Of a DNA stretch of 64,000 bases, positions 9,083-16,598 are shown piece by piece. Both the position numbers and the translations under genes were made by a program. The stretch spans positions 248,001-312,000 of the forward strand of contig NZ_JAAVKI010000005.1 of assembly GCF_011806525.1 (NCBI RefSeq), read 5' to 3'. Origin of the DNA: Thalassospira sp. HF15 (GTDB lineage: Bacteria > Pseudomonadota > Alphaproteobacteria > Rhodospirillales > Thalassospiraceae). Numbering within the stretch: the first letter of the stretch is position 1; each line of letters opens with the position of its first letter. The notes under the pieces were generated by a model that worked only from the letters and a program-made list of their open reading frames with translations, ran no database searches and had not been told where the DNA came from.

Positions 9083-9928
9083 TCAATGGTTCCCCAGAAG
9101 GGACGCATGCAAAAAGCCCGAGAAACTGGTCGCCACCGGACCGGTCATCAGCACATGATCATCTGGCAGCCATTCAATGGTCAGTGGCCCGCCATCAAGG
9201 ATGATCTCGACCTTGCGCCCGGTCAGCCCACGGCGCGCAGCCGCAACACCTGCGGCACAGGCCCCGGTACCGCAAGCACGGGTTATCCCGACGCCGCGTT
9301 CCCAAACCCGCATGCGCAACTTGTTCTCATCAATGATGCTGCAAACTTCGATATTGGCGCGCTCCGGGAACATTTCGTGATGTTCAAGCACGGGGCCGAG
9401 TTTCTCGATATCAATGGACTCGGCATCATCAACAAAGAAGACGCCGTGCGGATTGCCAACATTGACACCGACCGCATCCGAAAGCGGACCAAGCGATAGC
9501 GGAATATGGTTGGTATCAACCGCCTCGGACAGCGGGATATCCCGCCAGTCCAGTTTAACCTGCCCCATATCAACCGTAACACGGCCATCGGCCAGACCAT
9601 TGGCATCAAGCAACCCGACAACGGTTTCGATGATGACTTCCTTGCGGCCAAGCTCGCCCATGACAACGCTGGCAATACAGCGCGCGGCATTGCCGCAGGC
9701 TTCAACCTCGCCACCGTCATTATTGCGGATGCGCATAAAGGCGTCGGCAAGATCATCACTGGCCGGTTCAATCACGATCAACTGATCGCAGCCAACCCCG
9801 GTCTTGCGATCGGCAATACGGGCTGCGGTTGCGTCATCAAGATCAAGCACAGCGGGATCGCGTCGTCCGTCCAAGACAACGAAATCATTTCCCAAACCAT
9901 GCATTTTGACAAAAGGAATACCGTTCAT
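9083..9928 (-). CDS. dapF: Diaminopimelate epimerase
   Basis: A 281-residue cofactor-independent epimerase that converts LL- to meso-diaminopimelate for lysine and peptidoglycan synthesis. The two catalytic cysteines are Cys78 in EACGNAARC and Cys219 in RACGTGACA. The N-terminal FVKMHGLGNDFVVLD is diagnostic. The length is normal. It is on the same strand as pgk, 138 bp upstream of it; no terminator is obvious between them. Confidence 0.97.
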   Translation of the reverse strand: MNGIPFVKMHGLGNDFVVLDGRRDPAVLDLDDATAARIADRKTGVGCDQLIVIEPASDDLADAFMRIRNNDGGEVEACGNAARCIASVVMGELGRKEVIIETVVGLLDANGLADGRVTVDMGQVKLDWRDIPLSEAVDTNHIPLSLGPLSDAVGVNVGNPHGVFFVDDAESIDIEKLGPVLEHHEMFPERANIEVCSIIDENKLRMRVWERGVGITRACGTGACAAGVAAARRGLTGRKVEIILDGGPLTIEWLPDDHVLMTGPVATSFSGFLHASLLGNH

Positions 9929-10037
9929 ACCCGCCTTATAATCCTGATTTCACACTGCGTCCACAGGTGGAATCCCCGATAGATCAGGGGGTGTTTTCAA
10001 ACCGGATTGTCAGGTTGAAGGAAGACAGCAAGCGCGA

Positions 10038-10544
10038 TCAAGCCGTCATTCGTGGATCGGCCGGGGCACAATAGCGCACCTTGCTTGGCGCATAGCCCGA
10101 GCGTGCGAAATAGGTCCGAAGACGGTCGTCCGGCTCCCCGAGGGAGACATAGACATTGCTGCACTGGTGAATACGCGCCAGACGGGCCATCCCGTCACGC
10201 ATGGCATCAAGGACATAGTCGCCGGAAACGATTTCAACCGCCATGACATTGTCAACATGCAGCACGAGGCCATCGGTCATGTCATCGCGGACGTAATAGG
10301 AAAACAGCCCGTGGATATAGCCACGTTCATTGGCAACCACGATGATGCCACGCTGGCGCTGCCAAAGAATGTCATCACCATTGTTTTTTTCACTCGCAAA
10401 GCTTTTGGTGACCGGCATGCAATACTGGTCAACAAATGCCCGCCAGCGGTCAAAAGACATGTCGACTTTCAACATCTGAACCAGCGGATATGTCATATCC
10501 GCAGTTTGTGCTGTAAGTGGAAGTGACTTATAGGCTTCTGACAT
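10038..10544 (-). CDS. GNAT-like acetyltransferase family protein (tentative)
   Basis: A 168-residue protein. The central part IIVVANERGYIHGLFSYYVRD followed by VMAVEI and the C-terminal ARSGYAPSKVRY resemble the strand order of GNAT acetyltransferases, but a clear acetyl-CoA loop (R/QxxGxG/A) is missing, so catalytic function is doubtful. I chose the ATG at 10544 because AGAGGG stands at good distance in front of it; an upstream ATG at 10574 lacks such a site. It is transcribed away from ccoN, and an FNR-type box lies 54 bp upstream of its start, so it may be induced at low oxygen. Confidence 0.6.
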   Translation of the reverse strand: MSEAYKSLPLTAQTADMTYPLVQMLKVDMSFDRWRAFVDQYCMPVTKSFASEKNNGDDILWQRQRGIIVVANERGYIHGLFSYYVRDDMTDGLVLHVDNVMAVEIVSGDYVLDAMRDGMARLARIHQCSNVYVSLGEPDDRLRTYFARSGYAPSKVRYCAPADPRMTA

Positions 10545-10597
10545 GATCCTGCCCTCTGGAATTTGCCTGATCATGCCGCAAATAATTCGACCCCACC

Positions 10598-10611
10598 TTG
10601 ATGTGTATCAA
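10598..10611. promoter_or_regulatory. FNR-type box (TTGATGTGTATCAA)
   Basis: A perfect match to the FNR consensus TTGAT-N4-ATCAA. Its centre is 41.5 bp from a start site that would place -10 hexamers at 10570-10575 on the minus strand (CATGAT) or at 10634-10639 on the plus strand (CATAAA). It could therefore activate the divergent GNAT-like gene, or act on ccoN together with the second box. Confidence 0.8.
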
Positions 10612-10718
10612 CACCTTTTAAGGGTTTGGCGCGCATAAACACAGCCAGTACAGAAGTACCAGCCGAAGGGCCTTAACGTTTCCGCTGATTGAATTTCTGA
10701 CGGGTTTGCAAGCCGATA

Positions 10719-10732
10719 TTGACGTAGGTCAA
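10719..10732. promoter_or_regulatory. FNR-type box of the ccoNOQP promoter (TTGACGTAGGTCAA)
   Basis: A palindromic TTGAC-N4-GTCAA box. A -10-like hexamer CATACT lies at 10755-10760, the spacing expected for a class II FNR promoter with a start near 10767. The regulator is probably the FNR-type protein encoded at 19291-19989. Confidence 0.82.
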
Positions 10733-10946
10733 TGGCTTTCGGATGAACAGTCCGCATACTCATCGAACGAAATAGGAAACCTCGCCCGGAATAGCGCGCC
10801 CTGATCAGAGACCAAGGCGCATTTTGGGTGGGGCTTTTTGTGCAGGTGAATCGAAGATCGCAAGGGTTATCGGTTCATCAGGACTATTGAAACTGCCCAA
10901 GAGGGTTTTGGGCAGTTCACCCGACCACCTTGAACGGGAGTCAAGC

Positions 10947-12419
10947 ATGAGCCAGGGGAGCATGGCACAGGCAGCATCGCCTTCAGTTGCTGTCGATTAT
11001 AATATGGACGTTGTGCGCTGGGGCGCACTTGCGACCGTATTTTGGGGAGTAGTCGGATTTTTGGTAGGCGATGTCATCGCATGGCAGCTTGCTTTTCCGG
11101 TTCTCAATTTTGATATCGAATTTTTGAACTTCGGACGTTTGCGTCCGCTGCACACGTCCGCAGTGATCTTTGCCTTTGGCGGTAATGCGCTGCTGGCGAC
11201 GTCATTCTATGTCGTACAGCGAACCTGCCGCGCCCCGCTTTATGGTGGCAAGGCTCTTCCGGCGTTCGTTTTCTGGGGCTACCAGCTGTTCATCGTGATG
11301 GCAGCCATCGGTTATGTTACCGGTGTGACCCAGGGACGTGAATATGCCGAACCGGAATGGTTTGTTGACCTGTGGCTGACCATTGTGTGGGTTTGCTATC
11401 TGGCGGTCTTCGTCGGTACTCTGCTCAAGCGTAGAGAGCCGCATATTTACGTTGCGAACTGGTTCTATCTGGCCTTTATCGTGACCATTGCGATGCTCCA
11501 TCTGGGCAACAACTTGGCGATTCCGGTCTCGTTGTTTGGCACGAAATCCTATTCGATGTTCTCTGGTGTGCAGGATGCCCTGACCCAGTGGTGGTACGGC
11601 CACAACGCTGTGGGCTTCTTCCTGACGGCTGGTTTCCTCGGCATGATGTACTACTTCATTCCGAAACGTGCCGAACGTCCGGTTTATTCCTATCGCCTGT
11701 CGATCATCCACTTCTGGGCGCTGATCTTCCTGTATATCTGGGCTGGTCCGCACCACCTGCACTACACCGCACTTCCTGACTGGGCACAGACCCTTGGCAT
11801 GACCTTCTCGATCATGCTGTGGATGCCGTCATGGGGTGGTATGATCAACGGTCTGATGACGCTTTCGGGCGCCTGGGACAAACTGCGCACTGATCCGGTT
11901 CTGCGCTTCATGGTGGCGGCTGTCGGTTTCTACGGCATGTCGACCTTCGAAGGCCCGGTCATGTCGATCAAGGCGGTCAACGGCCTGTCGCACTATACCG
12001 ACTGGACCATTGGTCACGTGCATTCCGGTGCATTGGGTTGGGTTGCCTTCGTATCGTTCGGTGCGATCTACTTCCTGATCCCGGTCCTTTGGAACCGTGA
12101 ACGCCTGTATTCGATGCGCCTTGTTGCTCATCACTTCTGGCTCGGCACCATCGGGATCGTTCTTTACATCACCTCGATGTGGGTTTCGGGGATCATGCAG
12201 GGCCTGATGTGGCGCGCCTATGACGAGCTTGGCTTCCTTCAGTATTCCTTCATCGAAACTGTCGAGGCAATGCATCCCTACTACATCATTCGTGCAACCG
12301 GTGGCCTGCTGTTCGTGCTGGGTTCGCTGCTGATGGTCTGGAACGTTTACAAGACCATCAAGGGTGACCTCCGAAACGAAGCACCGATCGGCACACCTGC
12401 AACCGTTGCAGCCGAATAA
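10947..12419 (+). CDS. ccoN: cbb3-type cytochrome c oxidase subunit I
   Basis: The 490-residue catalytic subunit of the high-affinity cbb3 oxidase, an inner-membrane protein with about 12 membrane segments that holds the low-spin haem b and the haem b3-CuB site. Conserved His ligands are visible in [30 protein letters not shown] (CuB region), [15 protein letters not shown] and the paired His in [19 protein letters not shown] precedes the ATG at 10947, which also gives the normal family length; upstream in-frame codons run through the promoter region. It is the first gene of ccoNOQP and sits behind an FNR box. Confidence 0.97.
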   Translation: MSQGSMAQAASPSVAVDYNMDVVRWGALATVFWGVVGFLVGDVIAWQLAFPVLNFDIEFLNFGRLRPLHTSAVIFAFGGNALLATSFYVVQRTCRAPLYGGKALPAFVFWGYQLFIVMAAIGYVTGVTQGREYAEPEWFVDLWLTIVWVCYLAVFVGTLLKRREPHIYVANWFYLAFIVTIAMLHLGNNLAIPVSLFGTKSYSMFSGVQDALTQWWYGHNAVGFFLTAGFLGMMYYFIPKRAERPVYSYRLSIIHFWALIFLYIWAGPHHLHYTALPDWAQTLGMTFSIMLWMPSWGGMINGLMTLSGAWDKLRTDPVLRFMVAAVGFYGMSTFEGPVMSIKAVNGLSHYTDWTIGHVHSGALGWVAFVSFGAIYFLIPVLWNRERLYSMRLVAHHFWLGTIGIVLYITSMWVSGIMQGLMWRAYDELGFLQYSFIETVEAMHPYYIIRATGGLLFVLGSLLMVWNVYKTIKGDLRNEAPIGTPATVAAE

Positions 12420-12433
12420 GGGGGGAACCAGAG

Positions 12434-13165
12434 ATGCTTCTTAAAAAACACCATATCGTAGAGAAGAACGTCTTCTTTCTGATCCTTGGTATCTTCATGA
12501 CCATCATCATCGGCGGTATCGTTGAAATCGTACCGTTGTTCACGATGGAACAGACCATTGAGAAGGTTGAAGGTGTCCGTCCTTATTCGCCGCTCGAACA
12601 GGCCGGTCGTAACATCTATCTCCGCGAAGGTTGCTATAACTGCCATTCCCAGCAGATTCGTCCCTTCCGTGACGAAGTCGAACGTTATGGCCATTACAGC
12701 CTTGCAGCAGAATCGATGTATGACCACCCGTTCCAGTGGGGTTCGAAACGAACCGGTCCGGATCTGGCACGTGTCGGCGGAAAATATTCCAACGCATGGC
12801 ATGTGGCCCACTTGATTGACCCGCGCGCTGTTGTGCCGGAATCGATCATGCCGGGTTATCCGTTCCTGGCGGAACGCAAACTGAATTTCGATGACGCTCA
12901 GGCACATCTCGAAACCCTCAAGCTGGTAGGTGTTCCCTACACAGACGAGATGATCGAGGCGGCCAAGGCAGACCTTTACCTGCAGGCCAGCGAGGATGCG
13001 GCCTATGACGATGATTTCCTCGCACGGTATCCGAATGCGGCAACAGGTGATTTTGACGGCAACCCGGCAGAACTGACCGAAATGGATGCGCTTGTTGCGT
13101 ACCTGCAGGTCCTGGGCCGGATGGTCGACTTCACCACCTACAACCCGCAGATGAACCTGCGCTAG
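12434..13165 (+). CDS. ccoO: cbb3-type cytochrome c oxidase subunit II (monohaem)
   Basis: A 243-residue membrane-anchored cytochrome c. One N-terminal membrane helix (about residues 13-33) is followed by a periplasmic domain with the single haem site CYNCH (residues 67-71). The axial Met is probably in SIMPGYPFL. It passes electrons from CcoP to the CcoN active site. It starts 14 bp after ccoN behind a GGGGGAAC ribosome binding region. Confidence 0.97.
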   Translation: MLLKKHHIVEKNVFFLILGIFMTIIIGGIVEIVPLFTMEQTIEKVEGVRPYSPLEQAGRNIYLREGCYNCHSQQIRPFRDEVERYGHYSLAAESMYDHPFQWGSKRTGPDLARVGGKYSNAWHVAHLIDPRAVVPESIMPGYPFLAERKLNFDDAQAHLETLKLVGVPYTDEMIEAAKADLYLQASEDAAYDDDFLARYPNAATGDFDGNPAELTEMDALVAYLQVLGRMVDFTTYNPQMNLR

Positions 13166-13180
13166 TGCAAGGGGATCGTC

Positions 13181-13342
13181 ATGGAATTCTTTACGCAACT
13201 CGCTGACTTTTTCCGCCCTCTGTGGGGTTTGTGGCTGATGCTGCTGTTCAGCGCGATTATTGCCTGGGTCATGTGGCCTAGCAAAAAGCGCAACAAGGAC
13301 ATGGAAGCACATGCACAGATCCCCTTCCGGGATCAGGATTGA
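13181..13342 (+). CDS. ccoQ: cbb3-type cytochrome c oxidase subunit CcoQ
   Basis: A short 53-residue protein. It starts MEFFTQLADFFRPLWG, has one membrane helix (about residues 15-32, GLWLMLLFSAIIAWVMW) and a polar tail ending PFRDQD. CcoQ/FixQ stabilises the cbb3 complex. Its place between ccoO and ccoP and the helix followed by a basic KKRNK stretch fit the family. AAGGGG precedes the ATG. Confidence 0.92.
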   Translation: MEFFTQLADFFRPLWGLWLMLLFSAIIAWVMWPSKKRNKDMEAHAQIPFRDQD

Positions 13343-13357
13343 GGGGAGAACAGAGCA

Positions 13358-14230
13358 ATGTCGACAAAAGTCGAGAAAGATCAGGTTTCAGGAACTGATA
13401 CCACCGGTCATGAATGGGATGGCATCAAGGAACTCAATACTCCGCTGCCGTCCTGGTGGGTCTATGTCTTCTGGATTACCTGCATTTGGTCGGTTGGTTA
13501 TTGGGTGGTTTACCCTTCCTGGCCGACCGCCAGCGATTATCTCAAGGGTACGTTTGGGACCACCAACCGTACCGAACTGCACGAAACCATGGCCAATGTT
13601 GCGGCCGAACGTGCACCTTACATGGAACGTCTGGCAGCCCTGGATGTGTCGGAAGTCGTCAATGACCCCGAACTTCTGAACTTCTCCATGGCGGGTGGCA
13701 AGGCTGTCTTTGCCGACAACTGCGCACCGTGTCATGGCACCGGTGGTTCGGGTAACCCGGGCTTCCCGTCGCTGCAGGATGATGCGTGGCTTTGGGGCGG
13801 TACGCTTGGGGCGATCAACGAAACACTGCATGTCGGTGTGCGTTGGGACGCCAACGAAGATACCCGCTTCAACGACATGCCGGCATTTGGTCGTGACGGC
13901 CTGCTTGAACGCGACCAGATCGAAGACGTGGTTGAGTATGTTCTCTCCTTCACGAACCGTGCAACCGACGCCGCAGCAGCGGATCGCGGTGCGGTCGTGT
14001 TCGAAGAGAACTGCGCGGCTTGCCACGGCGAAGACGCCAAAGGCATCCAGGATCTCGGTGCTCCGAACCTGACCGACGCCATTTGGCTCTATGGTGGTTC
14101 AAAAGAAACCATCACCGAGACGGTCGTGAATTCCCGCCGCGGCGTCATGCCCGCCTGGGGTGATCGTCTGGACGAAGAAACCATCAAAATGCTGACGGTT
14201 TATGTCCACTCTCTTGGTGGCGGTCAGTAA
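13358..14230 (+). CDS. ccoP: cbb3-type cytochrome c oxidase subunit III (dihaem)
   Basis: A 290-residue membrane-anchored dihaem cytochrome c. The N-terminus is cytoplasmic and contains HEWDGIKELNTPLP, the classic CcoP motif, before one helix (about residues 33-53). Two haem sites follow, CAPCH (122-126) and CAACH (219-223), with axial Met residues likely in FNDMPAFG and GVMPAWG. It is the electron entry point of the oxidase. GGGGAG precedes the ATG, and a strong terminator follows the stop. Confidence 0.97.
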   Translation: MSTKVEKDQVSGTDTTGHEWDGIKELNTPLPSWWVYVFWITCIWSVGYWVVYPSWPTASDYLKGTFGTTNRTELHETMANVAAERAPYMERLAALDVSEVVNDPELLNFSMAGGKAVFADNCAPCHGTGGSGNPGFPSLQDDAWLWGGTLGAINETLHVGVRWDANEDTRFNDMPAFGRDGLLERDQIEDVVEYVLSFTNRATDAAAADRGAVVFEENCAACHGEDAKGIQDLGAPNLTDAIWLYGGSKETITETVVNSRRGVMPAWGDRLDEETIKMLTVYVHSLGGGQ

Positions 14231-14243
14231 GCCAACATTTCCG

Positions 14244-14283
14244 AAAAAGGCCAGTGATCACAGATCACTGGCCTTTTTCTTTT
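14244..14283 (+). terminator. Intrinsic terminator of ccoNOQP
   Basis: A perfect 16-bp stem: AAAAAGGCCAGTGATC (14244-14259) pairs with GATCACTGGCCTTTTT (14263-14278), followed by CTTTTT. It ends the oxidase operon and separates it from ccoGHIS. Confidence 0.95.
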
Positions 14284-14355
14284 TCAGCGTCTTTTCCCAG
14301 GTCTTCGGCCCGAACCGATTGGCGCAAACATTTCAGACGAATATGCATGATTAAA

Positions 14356-14369
14356 TTGACATGTGTCAT
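14356..14369 (+). promoter_or_regulatory. FNR-type box upstream of ccoG (TTGACATGTGTCAT)
   Basis: One end base differs from the palindromic consensus. A hexamer TATCTT lies at 14392-14397, exactly the class II distance (box centre about 41.5 bp before a start near 14404). This supports separate oxygen control of the assembly genes. The remainder of the 314-bp gap between ccoP and ccoG shows only the terminator. Confidence 0.72.
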
Positions 14370-14544
14370 GGTGTGTTTGCTGGGCCTCTCGTATCTTCTG
14401 CCTGAGATTTGAATAATTAGAGTTTGCCCTGCAAAGCTGCCAGAAACCCAAGTTCTCCTGACAGCCCAACCTTCAAAACGACTGGTGGGTCCAACCCACG
14501 AAGAGAGCAGCCGTAAGGTTCAGAGCAACAACCAGGTAGCGAAC

Positions 14545-16044
14545 ATGGCCATGTCCAATTTGCAGCATTCCGAAGTCACCCCGCAGGGCAATCCGGACCT
14601 CACGCCAGAGGAAGAGGATATCCAGCTTTATAAAACGCGCGACAAAGTCTATCCGAAACGCGTGTCTGGTAAGTTCAGGAACCTCAAATGGTTTGCACTG
14701 ATCGCCCTTCTTGGCATCTATTGGGTTGTGCCATGGCTGCGCTGGGACCGTGGACCAAGCGCGCCTGATCAGGCCGTTCTGATCGATATGGACCTTGGCC
14801 GCGCCTATTTCTTCTTCATCGAAATCTGGCCGCAGGAAGTCTACTACATCACCGGCATCCTGATCATGGCGGCAGTCGGTCTGTTCCTTGCGACATCGCT
14901 GTTTGGGCGCATCTGGTGTGGCTATGCCTGCCCGCAAACCGTATGGACCGACCTGTTCATGCTGGTGGAACGTTATATTCAGGGTGACCGCAACGCGCGT
15001 GTACGTCTCGACAAGTCGAAATGGACGCTCGAAAAAATCTGGAAAATCAGCGCCACCCATCTGGCATGGATCGCCATTTCCATGGCGACCGGTGGTGCCT
15101 TTGTCCTGTATTTCCACGATGCACCAACCGTCATGGTCGATATTTTCACCGCCAACGCGTCATTTGGCACCTATGTCACCATCGCCTTCCTGACGGGCTC
15201 CACATACCTTCTGGCTGGTTGGGCACGTGAACAGGTCTGCACCTATATGTGCCCGTGGCCGCGTTTCCAGTCGGCGATGCTTGATGATGAAAGCATGATC
15301 GTCACCTATGAAGACTGGCGTGGCGAGACGCGCGGTCCGCTAAAACGCAAAAACCTGGTGCGTGGCGAAGTGCCCGAAACCGGTCACTGCATTGACTGCC
15401 ATGCCTGCGTCAACGTTTGCCCGACCGGCATTGATATCCGCGACGGCCTGCAACTTGAATGCATCGGCTGCGGTCTGTGCATTGATGCCTGCAACGAGAT
15501 GATGGACAAGGTAGGCTTCCCGCGCGATCTGGTCCGCTTTGATTCGGTCCAGAACACCCAACTTCGCGCACAGGGCAAAGCAACCCGGGTGCGCATCATT
15601 CGTCCGCGCACGATCTTCTATTCGATCCTGCTGGTGATCATCGCCTCGGTGATGATGTTTGGCCTTGCCAACCGTTCGGTTCTGGAACTGAATGTCCTGC
15701 GCGACCGCAACCCGCTGTTTGTTGCCCTGTCCAATGGGGATGTACGTAACGGCTACACCATGAAGGTGCTGAACAAGGAACAGGCCGAGAAAACCTATGT
15801 CCTGTCCATTCAGGGGCTTGATGCCACCGAACTGCAGGTGATTGGCCTGACGCCAAATCAGGATGGCACCTTTGACCTTGATGTGGCACCGGACCGTGTT
15901 GGCAGCTTCCGCGTCTTTATTGCCGCCGATCCGCAAGAGCTTGACGGCAAATCAACACCGTTCGAGTTTACGGTAACCGATCAGGACACCGGAAACACCG
16001 AAACCTATGATACAGTGTTCGCCGGTCCCGAGACCGACAACTGA
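14545..16044 (+). CDS. ccoG: Cytochrome c oxidase accessory protein CcoG (RdxA/FixG)
   Basis: A 499-residue membrane iron-sulfur protein needed for cbb3 oxidase assembly; in the family it is a cupric reductase. Several membrane helices surround CGYACP and CTYMCPWPRFQ. Two ferredoxin-type 4Fe-4S clusters follow: CIDCHACVNVCP (from residue 282) and CIGCGLCIDAC (306-316). The C-terminal third is a periplasmic Ig-like domain. The start is uncertain: ATG codons at 14545 and 14551 and an in-frame GTG at 14485 are all possible. I chose 14545 because it gives a normal N-terminus. Confidence 0.95.
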   Translation: MAMSNLQHSEVTPQGNPDLTPEEEDIQLYKTRDKVYPKRVSGKFRNLKWFALIALLGIYWVVPWLRWDRGPSAPDQAVLIDMDLGRAYFFFIEIWPQEVYYITGILIMAAVGLFLATSLFGRIWCGYACPQTVWTDLFMLVERYIQGDRNARVRLDKSKWTLEKIWKISATHLAWIAISMATGGAFVLYFHDAPTVMVDIFTANASFGTYVTIAFLTGSTYLLAGWAREQVCTYMCPWPRFQSAMLDDESMIVTYEDWRGETRGPLKRKNLVRGEVPETGHCIDCHACVNVCPTGIDIRDGLQLECIGCGLCIDACNEMMDKVGFPRDLVRFDSVQNTQLRAQGKATRVRIIRPRTIFYSILLVIIASVMMFGLANRSVLELNVLRDRNPLFVALSNGDVRNGYTMKVLNKEQAEKTYVLSIQGLDATELQVIGLTPNQDGTFDLDVAPDRVGSFRVFIAADPQELDGKSTPFEFTVTDQDTGNTETYDTVFAGPETDN

Positions 16045-16076
16045 TCGCAATAGCGTATCAGTATTGGAGACAAGAA

Positions 16077-16598
16077 ATGGCTATGCAGATGACGACATCC
16101 CCTAATTCAGATCAAAACGGTCCGCGCAAGTCAGACCGTTGGATCCCGTGGTACTTTGTCGGTGGTTTCGCCATCATGCTGATCGCCAATATCTCGCTGA
16201 TCACTTTTTCGATGACCAGCTGGAATGGCCTCGTGACCAAACACGCCTTTGAAGAAGGCAACAACTATAACGCGGCCATTTCCGGTGCCGCCCGTCAGGA
16301 AGAACTTGGCTGGCGCAGCAAGCTCAGCGTTGATGGTGTCATTAATCAGAATGGCACCATTACCGTCCTGTTTCGCGACAAGGACTCCAACCCGATTACC
16401 GGGGCTAAAATGTCAGTCATGATGTCGCGTGCCGACCGTGATGATCTTGATATTACCGTCCCGATGGCGGAAATCGCGCCAGGCGAATATCGTGCAAGTG
16501 CCTCCTTCCCTGTTTACGGGCGCTGGCAGCTGCGCACTATCGCCAATGCGATGGGTGATGATTATCAAACCGTCGAGTATGTCGTCGTAAATCCATGA
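16077..16598 (+). CDS. ccoH: FixH family protein (CcoH)
   Basis: A 173-residue protein with one N-terminal membrane helix (about residues 22-44, IPWYFVGGFAIMLIANISLIT) and a periplasmic beta-rich domain. The ending APGEYRASASFPVYGRW fits the FixH family. CcoH/FixH interacts with the cbb3 oxidase and is needed for its assembly. Its stop overlaps the start of ccoI by 4 bp (ATGA), indicating coupling. GGAGAC lies in front of the ATG. Confidence 0.93.
   Translation: MAMQMTTSPNSDQNGPRKSDRWIPWYFVGGFAIMLIANISLITFSMTSWNGLVTKHAFEEGNNYNAAISGAARQEELGWRSKLSVDGVINQNGTITVLFRDKDSNPITGAKMSVMMSRADRDDLDITVPMAEIAPGEYRASASFPVYGRWQLRTIANAMGDDYQTVEYVVVNP

Larger units (their letters stand above)
10545..10946. promoter_or_regulatory. 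Divergent regulatory region of the GNAT-like gene and ccoN
   Basis: A gap of about 400 bp with no gene. It holds two FNR/FixK-type boxes, described separately. The rest shows no clear structure apart from GCCCAAGAGGGTTTTGGGC-like dyad symmetry near 10896-10915, which lies in the probable 5' untranslated region of ccoN. Confidence 0.7.
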
